From the NCBI GenBank assembly GCA_964581895.1, contig CAZOPR010000002.1, positions 292,066-356,065 of the forward strand: a stretch of 64,000 nt of DNA, given 5' to 3'. Below are positions 52,760 to 62,979 of the stretch, one piece after another. Made by a program: the position numbers and the translations under genes. Source of the DNA: Exilispira sp964581895. GTDB lineage: Bacteria; Spirochaetota; JAAYUW01. A model generated the notes under the pieces. That model had not been told where the DNA came from, did no database searches, and saw only the letters and a program-made list of their open reading frames with translations. Numbering within the stretch: position 1 is the stretch's first letter; each line of letters begins with the position of its first letter.

Positions 52760-52829
52760 AAAAATATGGGTGTCAATAGGAAAAGTAATAAAAGTTGCAA
52801 AAAAATAATGCTGGTATATATCGTCGTTA

Positions 52830-53123
52830 ATGATAATACTATTTGGATATGTTGAACTTCATATTGAAGAAGCAAAATCTCTTAAAGATAAAAGGAATGT
52901 TGTCCGCTCTGTTATAGATTCACTTAGAAATAAATTTAATGTTTCGGTTTCTGAATGTTTAGTCGATGATTTTCATTTTGCTAAAATTGGTATTTCAGCC
53001 ATAACAGATAAAAGAGCTTCTTCAAACGCTATGAAGGAAAAGATTATTAACTTTATAGAATCATATTACCCTGGGAGAATCTGCGATTACCTTTTTCAAA
53101 TAGAAGATATAGAGATAATATAA
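52830..53123 (+). CDS. DUF503 family protein (YlxP-like)
   Basis: This 97-residue protein matches DUF503 over its full length: GYVELHIEEAKSLKDKRNVV, then VSECLVDDFHFAKIGISAITD and a C-terminal basic helix. YlxP in Bacillus lies in the nusA-infB operon and is thought to help ribosome or rRNA maturation. Here it heads a run with lptF/G-like, engB, a lipoprotein and nnr genes, divergent from imuB. Precise function unknown. Confidence 0.9.
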   Translation: MIILFGYVELHIEEAKSLKDKRNVVRSVIDSLRNKFNVSVSECLVDDFHFAKIGISAITDKRASSNAMKEKIINFIESYYPGRICDYLFQIEDIEII

Positions 53124-53147
53124 AATAACAAAAAATAGGATTTTTAA

Positions 53148-54233
53148 ATGCGAATTCCTTACAAAATTGGCAATTATTTAGTTAAAAAGTTTATCTTCCC
53201 TTTTATTGTTGTATCTATATTGGTAGTTTTTTTATATATAATGCAGGAGTTTATCTTCAATATAAATAAATATATGAAGATGGATTTAAATTCTTTAATT
53301 CATTATTTTTTATATTGGACTCCATATATTTATTTTCAAATGTTTGGTGTTGCAATGCTTTTTAGTACTATCTATGTTTTATCATCTTTAAATAGTTCAT
53401 CTGAACTTTTAGCAATTCATACAAATGGGGTTTCGACAGTTTCTATGTCGGTTATGCTGATTATTTTTATATTTTTAATAAGTTTATTATTGATAGTTAC
53501 ACAGGACCCTTTTGTCATTGATAATTTTAAGCATAAAACAGAAATTGAAAATAAATTCTTTCCTAAAGAAATAGTAAAAGATAATTTTAATCTTACATTA
53601 AAAGGAACAAAGGGAAATATATACTATGTAAATAAATATATTGATAAAACAAAAGAATTGATTGATGTCAGAATAATTCAATATGATATAAATGTTGGAA
53701 TTAAAACTGAAATAATTGGGAAATCTGCAAAATATATTTCAAATGGGAATTGGATGCTTTACGATGTTTATGAATATCAATACGATCTAAGTAACCAAAA
53801 GATATTTAAAGAACATTTTAATGAAAAAGAATATTATCTTATAGATGAACCAGAATTATTCCAAAGATCGTTTTTTAATATGGAACTATTGCATATTTAT
53901 GAAGGATGGAAGACTATTCAGATGATGAAAAAATATAAGCTATATAACTATAAGGATGAGTTTAATTTTTGGGCAAAATTTGTCTTTCCTATTTCTGGCT
54001 TTTTGATCTCACTTTTTGGAATTGCAACAGGTTCCTTTTTCAGGAAAAATACTCTTATAATTAGTTTAATTGCCAGTATAGTTGTATATGGCTCATATTA
54101 TTTTGTAATAAATACATTATATGTGTTAGGTAAAAGAGGGGTGGGGAATGCCTTTGTTTCCGCTTTGATTGGTCCTGTTTTCTTTTTAATACTTGGAGTT
54201 TATTCTTTAATAAAAGTAGATAAAATATATTAA
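53148..54233 (+). CDS. LptF/LptG-family lipopolysaccharide export permease
   Basis: This 361-residue YjgP/YjgQ-type protein has the family topology: three membrane segments at the N-terminus (about 17-38, 55-80, 98-122), a beta-jellyroll-like periplasmic domain (about 125-265), and three more segments at the C-terminus (about 275-357). It would form the inner-membrane part of the LptB2FG extractor that lifts lipopolysaccharide or a related glycolipid toward the outer membrane. Only one of the two paralogues is in the window, so F versus G is not decided. Confidence 0.9.
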   Translation: MRIPYKIGNYLVKKFIFPFIVVSILVVFLYIMQEFIFNINKYMKMDLNSLIHYFLYWTPYIYFQMFGVAMLFSTIYVLSSLNSSSELLAIHTNGVSTVSMSVMLIIFIFLISLLLIVTQDPFVIDNFKHKTEIENKFFPKEIVKDNFNLTLKGTKGNIYYVNKYIDKTKELIDVRIIQYDINVGIKTEIIGKSAKYISNGNWMLYDVYEYQYDLSNQKIFKEHFNEKEYYLIDEPELFQRSFFNMELLHIYEGWKTIQMMKKYKLYNYKDEFNFWAKFVFPISGFLISLFGIATGSFFRKNTLIISLIASIVVYGSYYFVINTLYVLGKRGVGNAFVSALIGPVFFLILGVYSLIKVDKIY

Positions 54234-54244
54234 TAACAAATGTA

Positions 54245-54832
54245 ATGGAAATTAAAAAATCAGAACTTAAATTTACTATTTTTAGTATAGAAAATCTTGC
54301 AGAAATAGATTTACCAGCGATATGTATAATAGGTAGATCTAACGCAGGAAAATCATCTTTTATAAATACTATTGTTGGTAAAAAAAAGTTTGCATATGTA
54401 TCATCAACCCCAGGAAAAACAAGAAGTTTAAACTTTTATTTAATAAATGATCAATTTTATCTTGTCGATTTCCCAGGTTATGGTTATGGAGCTATAAGTG
54501 ATCTGACTAAAAAAGGATGGAATCAACTTATCGATTCTTTTTTTCAAATCGAAAAGATTAAAAAATATATATTTTTTCTAATAGATTGTAGAAGACAACC
54601 TGATAATATTGATTATGAGCTTATAGATTATTTAAGAGAAAATAAATTGCCAATTTTATTTATTTTAACAAAAATAGATAAGATTACTAAGTCAAAAATT
54701 AGTGGTATTAAATCCTTTTTTATTGAAAGATTTAAATGCGACAAAAACCTTGTTATCCCTTATTCTTCATTGACCAAAGATGGAAAAGATAAAATTTTCA
54801 ATTATATTGAAAATATAGTGTTGGAAAATTAA
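54245..54832 (+). CDS. engB: Ribosome biogenesis GTPase EngB (YihA/YsxC)
   Basis: This small GTPase is needed for 50S subunit assembly. The 195-residue length is standard. G1 is GRSNAGKSSFIN, G2 lies in STPGKTRSLNFY, G3 is DFPGYGYGA, G4 is LTKIDKI and G5 SSLTKDG. It follows the lptF/G gene by 11 bp. engB beside envelope genes is common, but there is no functional link. Confidence 0.96.
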   Translation: MEIKKSELKFTIFSIENLAEIDLPAICIIGRSNAGKSSFINTIVGKKKFAYVSSTPGKTRSLNFYLINDQFYLVDFPGYGYGAISDLTKKGWNQLIDSFFQIEKIKKYIFFLIDCRRQPDNIDYELIDYLRENKLPILFILTKIDKITKSKISGIKSFFIERFKCDKNLVIPYSSLTKDGKDKIFNYIENIVLEN

Positions 54833-54866
54833 ATTTTTAATTTTAATATCTTTTTATGGGAAAAAT

Positions 54867-56480
54867 ATGAAAAAAAATCTATTTTATAACAAATTTGGTA
54901 GAATATTTTTTACCTTTTTTATTTTTTTTATTTTAATTCTTTTGCTATCCTGTCAAAGTGGAAGCGGTATTGAGATAAAAAGGATTAATCTATTTAATGC
55001 TAAATATACCCCCAATGAAAATGTTGGTGAAAAAGAAGTTTATCCGAAAGATTATCCTTCTTATATCTTTTATAGAAAATATTATATCTACTTTTTTGAT
55101 AATTCGACAAGAACATTATATAAATATTCAAGGAATGGAAACGCTGTATTGGTTATTCAAAATAGTTCTATCACATCAAGTGGTTTTGGTGTAGATAAAG
55201 AAAAGATAATGAGCAGTTTAGATGAAAGCCAAAGAACAATAAAAATAAACAGATCTTTCCCTCTTCCAGAAGTTACAGGTTTGTCTGTCGATTTTAATGA
55301 TAATATTTACCTAAAAGTAGTTATTAAAGGTACAACTGGAATAAGTAGTGATGATCTTTCTGGTTTTTTATCCAACTATTCAGATAAAAATCATCCAGTG
55401 TTTTATGTTTTAAGTGATAAAAATTCCGCAAGTCTTGTTGAAAAAATAGATTACATAGAAAATTTATCTCAAAAAACAAATATGAGTGATATCGATATGA
55501 TCAAATATTATACCTTTTATCTGGTTTTCAATCAGTACGGAGATTTTTTGAAAGTTCTTGCATTAAGTGAGTCTCATCCCTCTTTCCCGCATAATTCATA
55601 TATTTATCATACAAAGGAGGATCTATCTGAAGGTTCCAACAAAGATGGGAAAAAGCTTGATGGCACCAGTTATATCCATTTTGTTCTTCCAACAATATAT
55701 GAAAATTCAGGTTTACCTTCTGCCTTAGCTAACATGACATCAATCGCCTGTTTTATTAAATTTTCCTTAAAATCATCTTCTAATGATGAATCTATAATAA
55801 ATTTTCCTCAAGAACTAAATATGAGTAATGAAACAGATATCGAAAATGAAAAAGATAAAAGTCTATTACAGAAAGAGCAGCTTTTGGATTCGAATATTTC
55901 TCAAATCTATAATTTTTATTATAGTATTTGCCCCAATAGTTTGTATATGTTATTTGATCTTTCTGAATTATTAATACCAGAAGGGAATAAAGATACTTTA
56001 AGCTCAGAATTTGGAGATGCGATAGTAACTCCAGATGGATATATCGGTATTCAGGTGTATTATTATGAAAGAGGTTATATTCTATACGATGCTATTTATA
56101 GATTATCATTTACAGATGAAAAAAACAAAATAAATCTAAGTAGTTATAAAAGATTATTTAACGAAAAAGTTGAAAATGGAGTTCAAAAAATTACTCTTTC
56201 TTCCGTAGATACATATTTGGGTAGTTCAGAAGGGAACTTCTTTTTTTATATTAGATATCTTGAAAAGCTACCAACCCCAACGGCAAAGTTGATTATTAAA
56301 AATGAAAAAGGGGAGCAGATAATTACAAGAATAATGAAGGTTAAAAACATATTGACAACAGATAATATGGTAGTTGGCGAAAATGGTAGTATCTATGGAT
56401 TTTCAAAAGTTAAAGACAAGATTTACTTCTTCTATTATGCTTCCGAAGTGGCTGTAAGCAAGGCAAAAACTCAAAATTAA
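54867..56480 (+). CDS. Putative lipoprotein of unknown function
   Basis: The 537-residue protein has a clear type II signal peptide: a basic N-terminus, a hydrophobic segment at about 13-27, and the lipobox LLSC with Cys at about 29. The rest is beta-rich with pieces such as LPEVTGLSVDFNDNIYLKVV, which may belong to a propeller. A Ser/Glu-rich insertion lies at about 305-340. It is most likely anchored in the outer or inner membrane. The family is not recognised. It stands 34 bp after engB. Confidence 0.72.
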   Translation: MKKNLFYNKFGRIFFTFFIFFILILLLSCQSGSGIEIKRINLFNAKYTPNENVGEKEVYPKDYPSYIFYRKYYIYFFDNSTRTLYKYSRNGNAVLVIQNSSITSSGFGVDKEKIMSSLDESQRTIKINRSFPLPEVTGLSVDFNDNIYLKVVIKGTTGISSDDLSGFLSNYSDKNHPVFYVLSDKNSASLVEKIDYIENLSQKTNMSDIDMIKYYTFYLVFNQYGDFLKVLALSESHPSFPHNSYIYHTKEDLSEGSNKDGKKLDGTSYIHFVLPTIYENSGLPSALANMTSIACFIKFSLKSSSNDESIINFPQELNMSNETDIENEKDKSLLQKEQLLDSNISQIYNFYYSICPNSLYMLFDLSELLIPEGNKDTLSSEFGDAIVTPDGYIGIQVYYYERGYILYDAIYRLSFTDEKNKINLSSYKRLFNEKVENGVQKITLSSVDTYLGSSEGNFFFYIRYLEKLPTPTAKLIIKNEKGEQIITRIMKVKNILTTDNMVVGENGSIYGFSKVKDKIYFFYYASEVAVSKAKTQN

Positions 56481-56636
56481 AGGTAAAATTTGATTATTGA
56501 AAAAAAATTATTTTAAACATTTGGCAAGAAAAAAGATTTAATTAAATGTGAGTTAATGAAAAATTGAGTTAATAAAAGAAAATACGAAAATCAAATATTC
56601 AAATTAATTATAAAAACAAGATTAAAAGGAATAAAA

Positions 56637-58439
56637 TTGCGACTTTTTAATTTCGAGAAGATTTCTGATTTTGAAAAAATTCTTATAGATAATCTTGACT
56701 ACAAAAATATAATTTTGATGGAAAACGCAGCAAGTTCAATTACTAATATTTTGATAAAACTTTTGGATGGAGATTTCATTGAGTTTGAGCCAAAATGGCT
56801 TAATGAAGAACTTAAAAAAAGGTTTTTCGAATCCAATAAGGTATTTAAAAAAAATAATGAATTAACTTTTTTAGTAGGCACGGGGAATAATGGAGGCGAT
56901 GCCCTTGCTGTTGCCAGAAAAATAGCTTTAAAAAAAAATTATAAAATAAATATTTTATTTTTTGGTGAAGGAAAAACAGATTTAAGAATTTACCAGGAAA
57001 AACTATTAAAAAACTTAAACTTTCAAAATATTAATTTTATTAGGATAGATGATGAAATTATAGGATCTATTTTAAGTGGTAAGCAAAATTTAAATGAAGA
57101 AATTCAGATGGCATTAAGTAATGCCTTTTTAATAGATGGAATAACTGGCATTGGATTAAAAGCGCCAATTGATGAAAAATTAAAAAGAAGAATAGAATTC
57201 ATTGAAAAATATAAAAACAATTATTCATTTGTAATATCAATAGATTTACCAACAGGTTGTGCAGAACTTTCAGAAAAGATACTAAAAACAGATGTCACTC
57301 TGATGCTTTCCTGGGCAAAAGCTGAGTTTTTCTCATCTGAAAATAGAAAATATTCTTTATCTTATAAGGTGATTGATTGCGATATGCCAGATTCTTCCTA
57401 TTTTGAAAAAGAAAGCGAGGATATTTTTAAAGTTGTAAAAAATGATGTTGTTAAAAAAGATAATAATAAAAAATTAGAACTTATTGAGTTAGTTAATATA
57501 AAAGGCATTTTGAAAAAAAGAGAATTTTTTTCTCATAAAGGGAATTTTGGAAGAGTATTTGTAATTTCAAGTTCATTATCCACACTTGGTGCTCCAATAA
57601 TAGCATGCAAATCTGCGATAAAAACTGGGGCTGGTTATGTTTATCTTTTGTTAAAAAAGGAATATGAATCAATTATTAAATCATCTATACCATATATAAT
57701 AACAATACCTTTTGAAAATTCAGACTTTTCAGGTTTTGAAAAAATTTTAAGTAACAACTCAAAAGAATATAATGATACGGTATTAATTGGATCTGGATTT
57801 GGCCTTCAAATTGATCTTTTTTTCAATATTTTAAGTAAAATTATAGATAAAAAGATAAATATCCTTATTGATGGAGATGGCTTAAATATAATAGCCAGTG
57901 AATTTACAAGATTTATAAAACTTGCTAAAAAAAGAATGGCTAAATTTACTTTCACACCCCATAAAAAGGAGTTTGAAAGATTATTCAACTCTTATATCAG
58001 TTTTATGAATGAAAATCCTGATGAAAATAAGGCAATATTTGATAATTTAATTGATAATAATTTAATTGAAGAAAATCTTAAAATAGAAAATTTAAATAAA
58101 ATCAGTATGCTTGAAAAAGGGAAGATTTTTTATAACTTAAATATCTTAGATGGCTTACTAATGAAAGATTATATAAGTTACTTTATAGGTGAGCAAGGAG
58201 TTTTTTGTAATAATGGTTGTTTTTCTGGATTTGCCAAAGCTGGAACTGGGGATTTTATAGCAGGGGTTTTTGCATCGCTACTTTCTAACTATAAAATAGA
58301 TGATGCAGCAAAAATTTTACTTGCCATTCAAGATCAACTTGCCTTAGATTTCTATAGTAAGGGGATCGCTAGTGAATCAATTATTTCTGAGGACTTAATA
58401 AATCAGCTTGAATATTCAATAAAAGCAATTTTTGGTTAA
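56637..58439 (+). CDS. nnr: Bifunctional NAD(P)H-hydrate epimerase / dehydratase
   Basis: This enzyme repairs hydrated NAD(P)H. The N-terminal YjeF_N domain (about 1-245) has MENAA, FLVGTGNNGGDALAVARK and the DGITGIGLK/SIDLPTGC motif. The C-terminal ADP/ATP-dependent dehydratase domain (about 285-600) has KGNFGRVFVISSS, SAIKTGAGYVYLL, GDGLNIIA, TPHKKEFERLF and the catalytic GFAKAGTGDFIAGVFASLL. The 600-residue length is somewhat above average. It starts with TTG behind AAAGGA. The region 56481-56636 in front has no gene. Confidence 0.95.
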   Translation: MRLFNFEKISDFEKILIDNLDYKNIILMENAASSITNILIKLLDGDFIEFEPKWLNEELKKRFFESNKVFKKNNELTFLVGTGNNGGDALAVARKIALKKNYKINILFFGEGKTDLRIYQEKLLKNLNFQNINFIRIDDEIIGSILSGKQNLNEEIQMALSNAFLIDGITGIGLKAPIDEKLKRRIEFIEKYKNNYSFVISIDLPTGCAELSEKILKTDVTLMLSWAKAEFFSSENRKYSLSYKVIDCDMPDSSYFEKESEDIFKVVKNDVVKKDNNKKLELIELVNIKGILKKREFFSHKGNFGRVFVISSSLSTLGAPIIACKSAIKTGAGYVYLLLKKEYESIIKSSIPYIITIPFENSDFSGFEKILSNNSKEYNDTVLIGSGFGLQIDLFFNILSKIIDKKINILIDGDGLNIIASEFTRFIKLAKKRMAKFTFTPHKKEFERLFNSYISFMNENPDENKAIFDNLIDNNLIEENLKIENLNKISMLEKGKIFYNLNILDGLLMKDYISYFIGEQGVFCNNGCFSGFAKAGTGDFIAGVFASLLSNYKIDDAAKILLAIQDQLALDFYSKGIASESIISEDLINQLEYSIKAIFG

Positions 58440-58467
58440 AATAAATTTCCTACAATTAGAGGAACTT

Positions 58468-58968
58468 ATGTCGGATCATTTTAAGTATTTCTTAAAACCA
58501 GAAGAAAGAAAAACCAGTAAAATAAAAAATAGACCTACAAGAAAATGGAATGTCATTTTTACTTTATCTAATGTTGCACTTTTACTGCTTATCATTTTTC
58601 TTGTTTATAAGCCAGCTATGGACAGATTAAATAAGGAAAATAAAGTATTTATAGATGGATTTTCAATAGATATAGATTTCGAGCTAACAGAAAACAACCT
58701 TTTTGTAAATCTTTATATATTTAATGAAAGTAGAGATAATTATTTTGATTTTTCAAGATTATCATGCAGTCTTGTCTTTGCAAGTAATGAAGAAATTTTT
58801 CCACTGAATATTAGAGAGGATAAAGAATTAATAAATCAAAATAGCGGGATCCATTATATTTTATCTTTTTCCTTGAAAGAGAAAAAATCATCGACTTTTT
58901 TTATAAAACTTAAATATGATAACAAGACAATCTACGAATCAAAAACAATAAAAAGTCAAAATCAATAA
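58468..58968 (+). CDS. Small single-pass membrane protein of unknown function
   Basis: A 166-residue protein with a basic N-terminal segment (residues about 12-30), one membrane helix (about 34-55), and a beta-rich outer domain that resembles an immunoglobulin-like fold with alternating strand pattern. I use the ATG at 58468, because GAGGA lies just before it; an in-frame TTG at 58432 overlaps the nnr stop. No family is recognised. Context offers only co-expression with nnr. Confidence 0.6.
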   Translation: MSDHFKYFLKPEERKTSKIKNRPTRKWNVIFTLSNVALLLLIIFLVYKPAMDRLNKENKVFIDGFSIDIDFELTENNLFVNLYIFNESRDNYFDFSRLSCSLVFASNEEIFPLNIREDKELINQNSGIHYILSFSLKEKKSSTFFIKLKYDNKTIYESKTIKSQNQ

Positions 58969-59084
58969 GTAAATTCAAAATTTGAAATTAAAAAAATCAA
59001 AAAAGAAATTATAGAAAAATTAAAAAAATTCCTAAAAAAAATAAAGAAAAATAAAAGAAAAATTAAAATAATAGGGCTTTATTA

Positions 59085-60644
59085 ATGAGTACAAAAAAAA
59101 CTGTAAAATATATATTTAGTTCATCTTCTGGGATTTTTGTTTCAAGAATTTTTGGATTACTTCGCGACACCTTTGTCACCCATTTTTTTAAGCCATCTGT
59201 TCAGGATATTTTTAATGCTGCCTTTAAGGTTCCAAATACTTTCAGATCTATCTTTGCTGAGGGAGCGATGACAAACTCTTATATTCCTATTTTAAAAAGT
59301 ATATCAGATAAAAAACAGCAGGATGAATTTCAATCTAATTTTTTTACTGTTTTTATCTTTTTACTTTTAATTATAACTACTATTTTGATTATATTTGTCC
59401 CTTTTTTTATGCCATATCTTGTCAAAGGTTTCGATAAATTTTCACCAACAAAAATTTCAAGCACAATCTTTTTATCCCGTTATTTTTTTATATATCTTTT
59501 TATCATATCTTTAGTCTCTTTTTTCTCTTCATCGATGAATGCTATTTTCAAATTTTTTATCCCTTCCATATCTCAATCAATTTTCAATCTTATTTTTATT
59601 GTTGTAATAGTCTATTTTGCTTTTATAAAAAAGATTTCACTGAATCTTTTTATTTATGCAGTGGTATTTGGTGGTATTTTTCAGCTTCTTTTTATCCTTT
59701 TTTTTGCTTATAGATATGGTATTAGAATAAAAATAAAATGGCCTAAACAATGGAAACATATTTTTGAAGTTTTCAAGTTGATGGGTCCCTCTTTGATAAC
59801 CTCAGCAACCTATCAGGTTAATATCTTTATTTCAACTTACTTTTTATCTATGTTTGATGGTGGGCAAACTTATCACTACCTTGCCCAAAGACTTTTTCAA
59901 CTTCCAATAGGTCTTTTATCAGTTGCAATGGCTCAGGTATTTTTGCCATCCTTTTCGGAACTTGTTCAAAAAAATGATAAAATTTTGCTTAATACGACAT
60001 TAAAAAGGTCGATACAACTTTCACTTCTACTAACGATACCTATAGCTGGCTATATGATTGGATTTGCAAGACCACTTACTCAGATAATTTTTTATCACGG
60101 GGCTTTTTCTTTAAATGATGTAAAGACAACCTCTATTATTTTTTCTTACTATATGCCAGGAATAATTTTTATAACTATTTCAAATATGTTTACTTCATTA
60201 TTTTATTCTCATAGAATCTGGAAATCTCAGGTTCTTGTCTCATCTATATCTATTTTTCTTTTTTTTATCTATATCAAAATTTTTACCCCGATTTTTGGGA
60301 TAAATGCAATAGCTGTTGCAAATACATTAAATACATTTACGCAGTTGATTTTACTTATTTTACTTGCTAGATTATTGCTTAAAGTTTCTATTGGCAATGA
60401 AAACTTTGTTTTTGCTCTTAAAACCATCTTTTTAACATCTATTTTAACTTTACTTCTTTTGTTTTTCGATAGATTTATAGGATACAGCAAGACCTCTTTT
60501 ACAATTTCCTTTTTATTAAACCTATTAAAACTAATATTTTTTTCTATCTGTTTTTTAATTTTGTTTTATCTTGGTTCAAGGCTTTTAAGGTTAGATTTCT
60601 TAAAAGATATTGTGGATTCTTTTATTAAAAAGATAAAAAGATAA
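59085..60644 (+). CDS. murJ: Lipid II flippase MurJ
   Basis: MurJ flips the peptidoglycan precursor lipid II across the inner membrane. The 519-residue protein has the expected 14 membrane segments and the MviN signature near the N-terminus: SRIFGLLRDTFVTHFF, FNAAFKVPNTFRSIFAEGAM and TNSYIPIL. Conserved arginines of the cavity are at about 24 and 52. The later LAQRLFQLPIGLLSVAMAQ is the other family segment. It stands alone with AT-rich flanks; 60645-60741 is an A-rich spacer. Confidence 0.96.
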   Translation: MSTKKTVKYIFSSSSGIFVSRIFGLLRDTFVTHFFKPSVQDIFNAAFKVPNTFRSIFAEGAMTNSYIPILKSISDKKQQDEFQSNFFTVFIFLLLIITTILIIFVPFFMPYLVKGFDKFSPTKISSTIFLSRYFFIYLFIISLVSFFSSSMNAIFKFFIPSISQSIFNLIFIVVIVYFAFIKKISLNLFIYAVVFGGIFQLLFILFFAYRYGIRIKIKWPKQWKHIFEVFKLMGPSLITSATYQVNIFISTYFLSMFDGGQTYHYLAQRLFQLPIGLLSVAMAQVFLPSFSELVQKNDKILLNTTLKRSIQLSLLLTIPIAGYMIGFARPLTQIIFYHGAFSLNDVKTTSIIFSYYMPGIIFITISNMFTSLFYSHRIWKSQVLVSSISIFLFFIYIKIFTPIFGINAIAVANTLNTFTQLILLILLARLLLKVSIGNENFVFALKTIFLTSILTLLLLFFDRFIGYSKTSFTISFLLNLLKLIFFSICFLILFYLGSRLLRLDFLKDIVDSFIKKIKR

Positions 60645-60741
60645 AAAAGGAAAATATAAAATTAAAAAAACCAAAAAAATGAAACTAAAAGAAAAACTAA
60701 AAGAAAAATTAAAATAAAAATATAAAACTGGATAAAAAATA

Positions 60742-61998
60742 ATGATCTATTTTGATAATGCTGCTACTACAAAACCTATAGATATAGCAATAAAAAGATT
60801 CATAGAAGTATCAAATAGCTACTTTGCAAACCCATCTTCTTTACATAGTGAAGGAAAAAAATCAAGGCAAATTATAGAAAAATCTGAGGACGAATTAAAA
60901 AATATAATAGATGCAAAAATCGGAAAAGTAATCTTTACCGCAAGCGCAACATTATCAAATAATATTGCGATATCTGGCATAGTAGAATACTTAAAGGGGA
61001 AGATAAAAAATAGAAAAGTAAAAATCTTATATAATGAATCCGACCATCCATCTATTGTAGATACTATGAAAGCACAAAAAGATGTTGAATTAAAAAGAAT
61101 AAGGTTTGATAAACTTTATAAAAAAGTAAATGAAAATATACTAAATGAAAGTATAGAAAATGAAAATAAAGAGATTGAAGATTATATTTTATCAATCTAT
61201 TTTGAAGCCATAAAAGAGTTTGAGCCAGATTTTTTGGTTTTGCAGTGGGTAAATAATGAAAATGGATTGATTTTACCTGTTGAAAAGATAGCTAATTTTG
61301 CCAAAAAAGTTAAAGATAATATTGCCATTCATATAGATGCCGTCCAGGGTTTTTTAAAACTTCCTTTTTTTAACATTACTGATATCGATACAATTTCTTT
61401 TTCATCACATAAATTTGGAGGACTAAAAGGAAGTTCGATTTTTTATATAAAAGATTTAAGTAAGATAAAACCGATAATTTTTGGTGGTGGGCAGATGGAA
61501 AATCTTTTCCCATCTACAGAAAATGTTGCAGCAATAGCAGCAACTGCTGCTACTTCAAACTTTCTTTACAGTAAAATCGAAAAAAATTATGAAGAAAATT
61601 TGTCTAAAAAGATTTATCTATTTAATTTAATTGCTAATAATGAAATTTTATCCAAAAATCTATTTATCTTTTCAGATAAAGTTTTTTTAAGTGAAAAAAA
61701 GCCAAACAAAATTTTAAAATCCTTTTTTTCACCTTATATTATTAAAATTTACAATAGAAAAATACCATCACAGGTTCTTCAAAATATCTTAAATGATGAA
61801 AAAATTATGGTATCTATTGGATCTGCATGTTCTTCAAATAAAAAAAAGATGATGAAAGACAAAGAATTTTATGGAATACCAGAAACACTTTCAGATAAGG
61901 GGATAAGGGTAAGTTTTTTTATAGAAGAGACAAAAGAGCAGATTGATATATTTATAGATAAGTTGAATAAAATAATAGAAAAATATGCAAACTGGTAA
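60742..61998 (+). CDS. Cysteine desulfurase, NifS/IscS-like
   Basis: This PLP enzyme removes sulfur from cysteine for Fe-S clusters or thiolation. Motifs: YFDNAATTKP at the N-terminus, HIDAVQGF, the PLP lysine Lys224 in SFSSHKFGG, and the active cysteine Cys363 in GSACSSNKK. At 418 residues it is a little longer than usual because of an insertion of about 30 residues near 125-155 (ENILNESIENENKEIEDY). It may serve tRNA thiolation; the exact partner is not shown. No iscU or mnmA is adjacent. Confidence 0.93.
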   Translation: MIYFDNAATTKPIDIAIKRFIEVSNSYFANPSSLHSEGKKSRQIIEKSEDELKNIIDAKIGKVIFTASATLSNNIAISGIVEYLKGKIKNRKVKILYNESDHPSIVDTMKAQKDVELKRIRFDKLYKKVNENILNESIENENKEIEDYILSIYFEAIKEFEPDFLVLQWVNNENGLILPVEKIANFAKKVKDNIAIHIDAVQGFLKLPFFNITDIDTISFSSHKFGGLKGSSIFYIKDLSKIKPIIFGGGQMENLFPSTENVAAIAATAATSNFLYSKIEKNYEENLSKKIYLFNLIANNEILSKNLFIFSDKVFLSEKKPNKILKSFFSPYIIKIYNRKIPSQVLQNILNDEKIMVSIGSACSSNKKKMMKDKEFYGIPETLSDKGIRVSFFIEETKEQIDIFIDKLNKIIEKYANW

Positions 61999-62003
61999 AA
62001 AGA

Positions 62004-62693
62004 CTATTCGCTTAATAGATTGAATTTCTGATTTAAAAAGAAAAATCTTTGTCTTAATTTCCTGCTTCTAAGAGCAGTTTCGACATCATATTTTATAGGA
62101 CTTGCAAGTATTGTTACAAGCTTTGCCATTTCATATTGAGAAAGTCTTGAAATATCCTTCTTAAAATAGTAGTAAGATGCTGCGCCAACTCCATATATTC
62201 CTTTGCCAAATTCAATATAATTTAAGTACAACTCAAGAATTCTTTTTTTTGGCATTATAAAATCGATTTCAACTGCCGCAATAATCTCGAGGTATTTTCT
62301 AATATAATTCCTATCTGGTGTTAGAAAAAGAGTTCTTGCAAGCTGCATCGTTATAGTGCTTGCTCCCGAAATAATCTTGTTAAATTTTTTATTGGTTTGG
62401 TACGCTTCTTTTAAGGATTCGAAATCTATACCATTATGTTTATAAAAATTTCCATCTTCAATATATATAATCATCCTTTGAAAGATTCTTGGAATATTAT
62501 TAATGGGGACAAACTTTATAGGTTTTGCCTTATATTGATAAAAAATGCTTCTATAAATCATCAATGAACTGATTGGTGGATTTACCTTTATATATATTAA
62601 AGATAAAATTCCTATGGTAAAAATATAGATAATATGCAGGATTATTATTGATATAAGAATAAAGTAAATCAGTTTTTTAATTTTTTTTGCCAT
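62004..62693 (-). CDS. mtgA: Monofunctional peptidoglycan glycosyltransferase
   Basis: This GT51 enzyme polymerises lipid II into glycan strands at the inner membrane. The 229-residue protein has one N-terminal membrane segment (about 10-34). The catalytic Glu79 lies in IEDGNFYKHNGID; the second motif is SGASTITMQLAR, followed by KYLEIIAAVEIDFIM and ELYLNYIEFGKGIYGV with the second glutamate. No transpeptidase domain is present. It is convergent with the nifS-like gene (5 bp apart). Confidence 0.96.
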   Translation of the reverse strand: MAKKIKKLIYFILISIIILHIIYIFTIGILSLIYIKVNPPISSLMIYRSIFYQYKAKPIKFVPINNIPRIFQRMIIYIEDGNFYKHNGIDFESLKEAYQTNKKFNKIISGASTITMQLARTLFLTPDRNYIRKYLEIIAAVEIDFIMPKKRILELYLNYIEFGKGIYGVGAASYYYFKKDISRLSQYEMAKLVTILASPIKYDVETALRSRKLRQRFFFLNQKFNLLSE

Positions 62694-62752
62694 ATTTAAA
62701 TGAACTCTTCTATACTATATTTGGTATCTTAATATATTTGATTTCATATTAT

Positions 62753-62854
62753 GTTAACTTAGATAGTATCTTTACTTAAATATTATCCTTACTTAGCAAT
62801 TATCCTTACTTAGATGCTGTCTTTACTTAGATACTATCTTTACTTAAATACTAT
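62753..62854. repeat. 17-bp tandem repeat array downstream of the envelope genes
   Basis: Six units of 17 bp begin at 62753, 62770, 62787, 62804, 62821 and 62838, with consensus CTTTACTTAGATACTAT. A seventh unit (62855) has decayed. The period is the same as that of the unrelated array before uvrB. Confidence 0.88.
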
Positions 62855-62979
62855 TCTTACTACGGTTTCATTTTTAGATTCAATCAAACTGTAGTTTTAT
62901 TCAATCTTTTGTTTCATGTTGTTTTTATTCTCATTCTGTATTTCTTTCTATATTTAGTTTGATTTTATATTTAGTTTCT

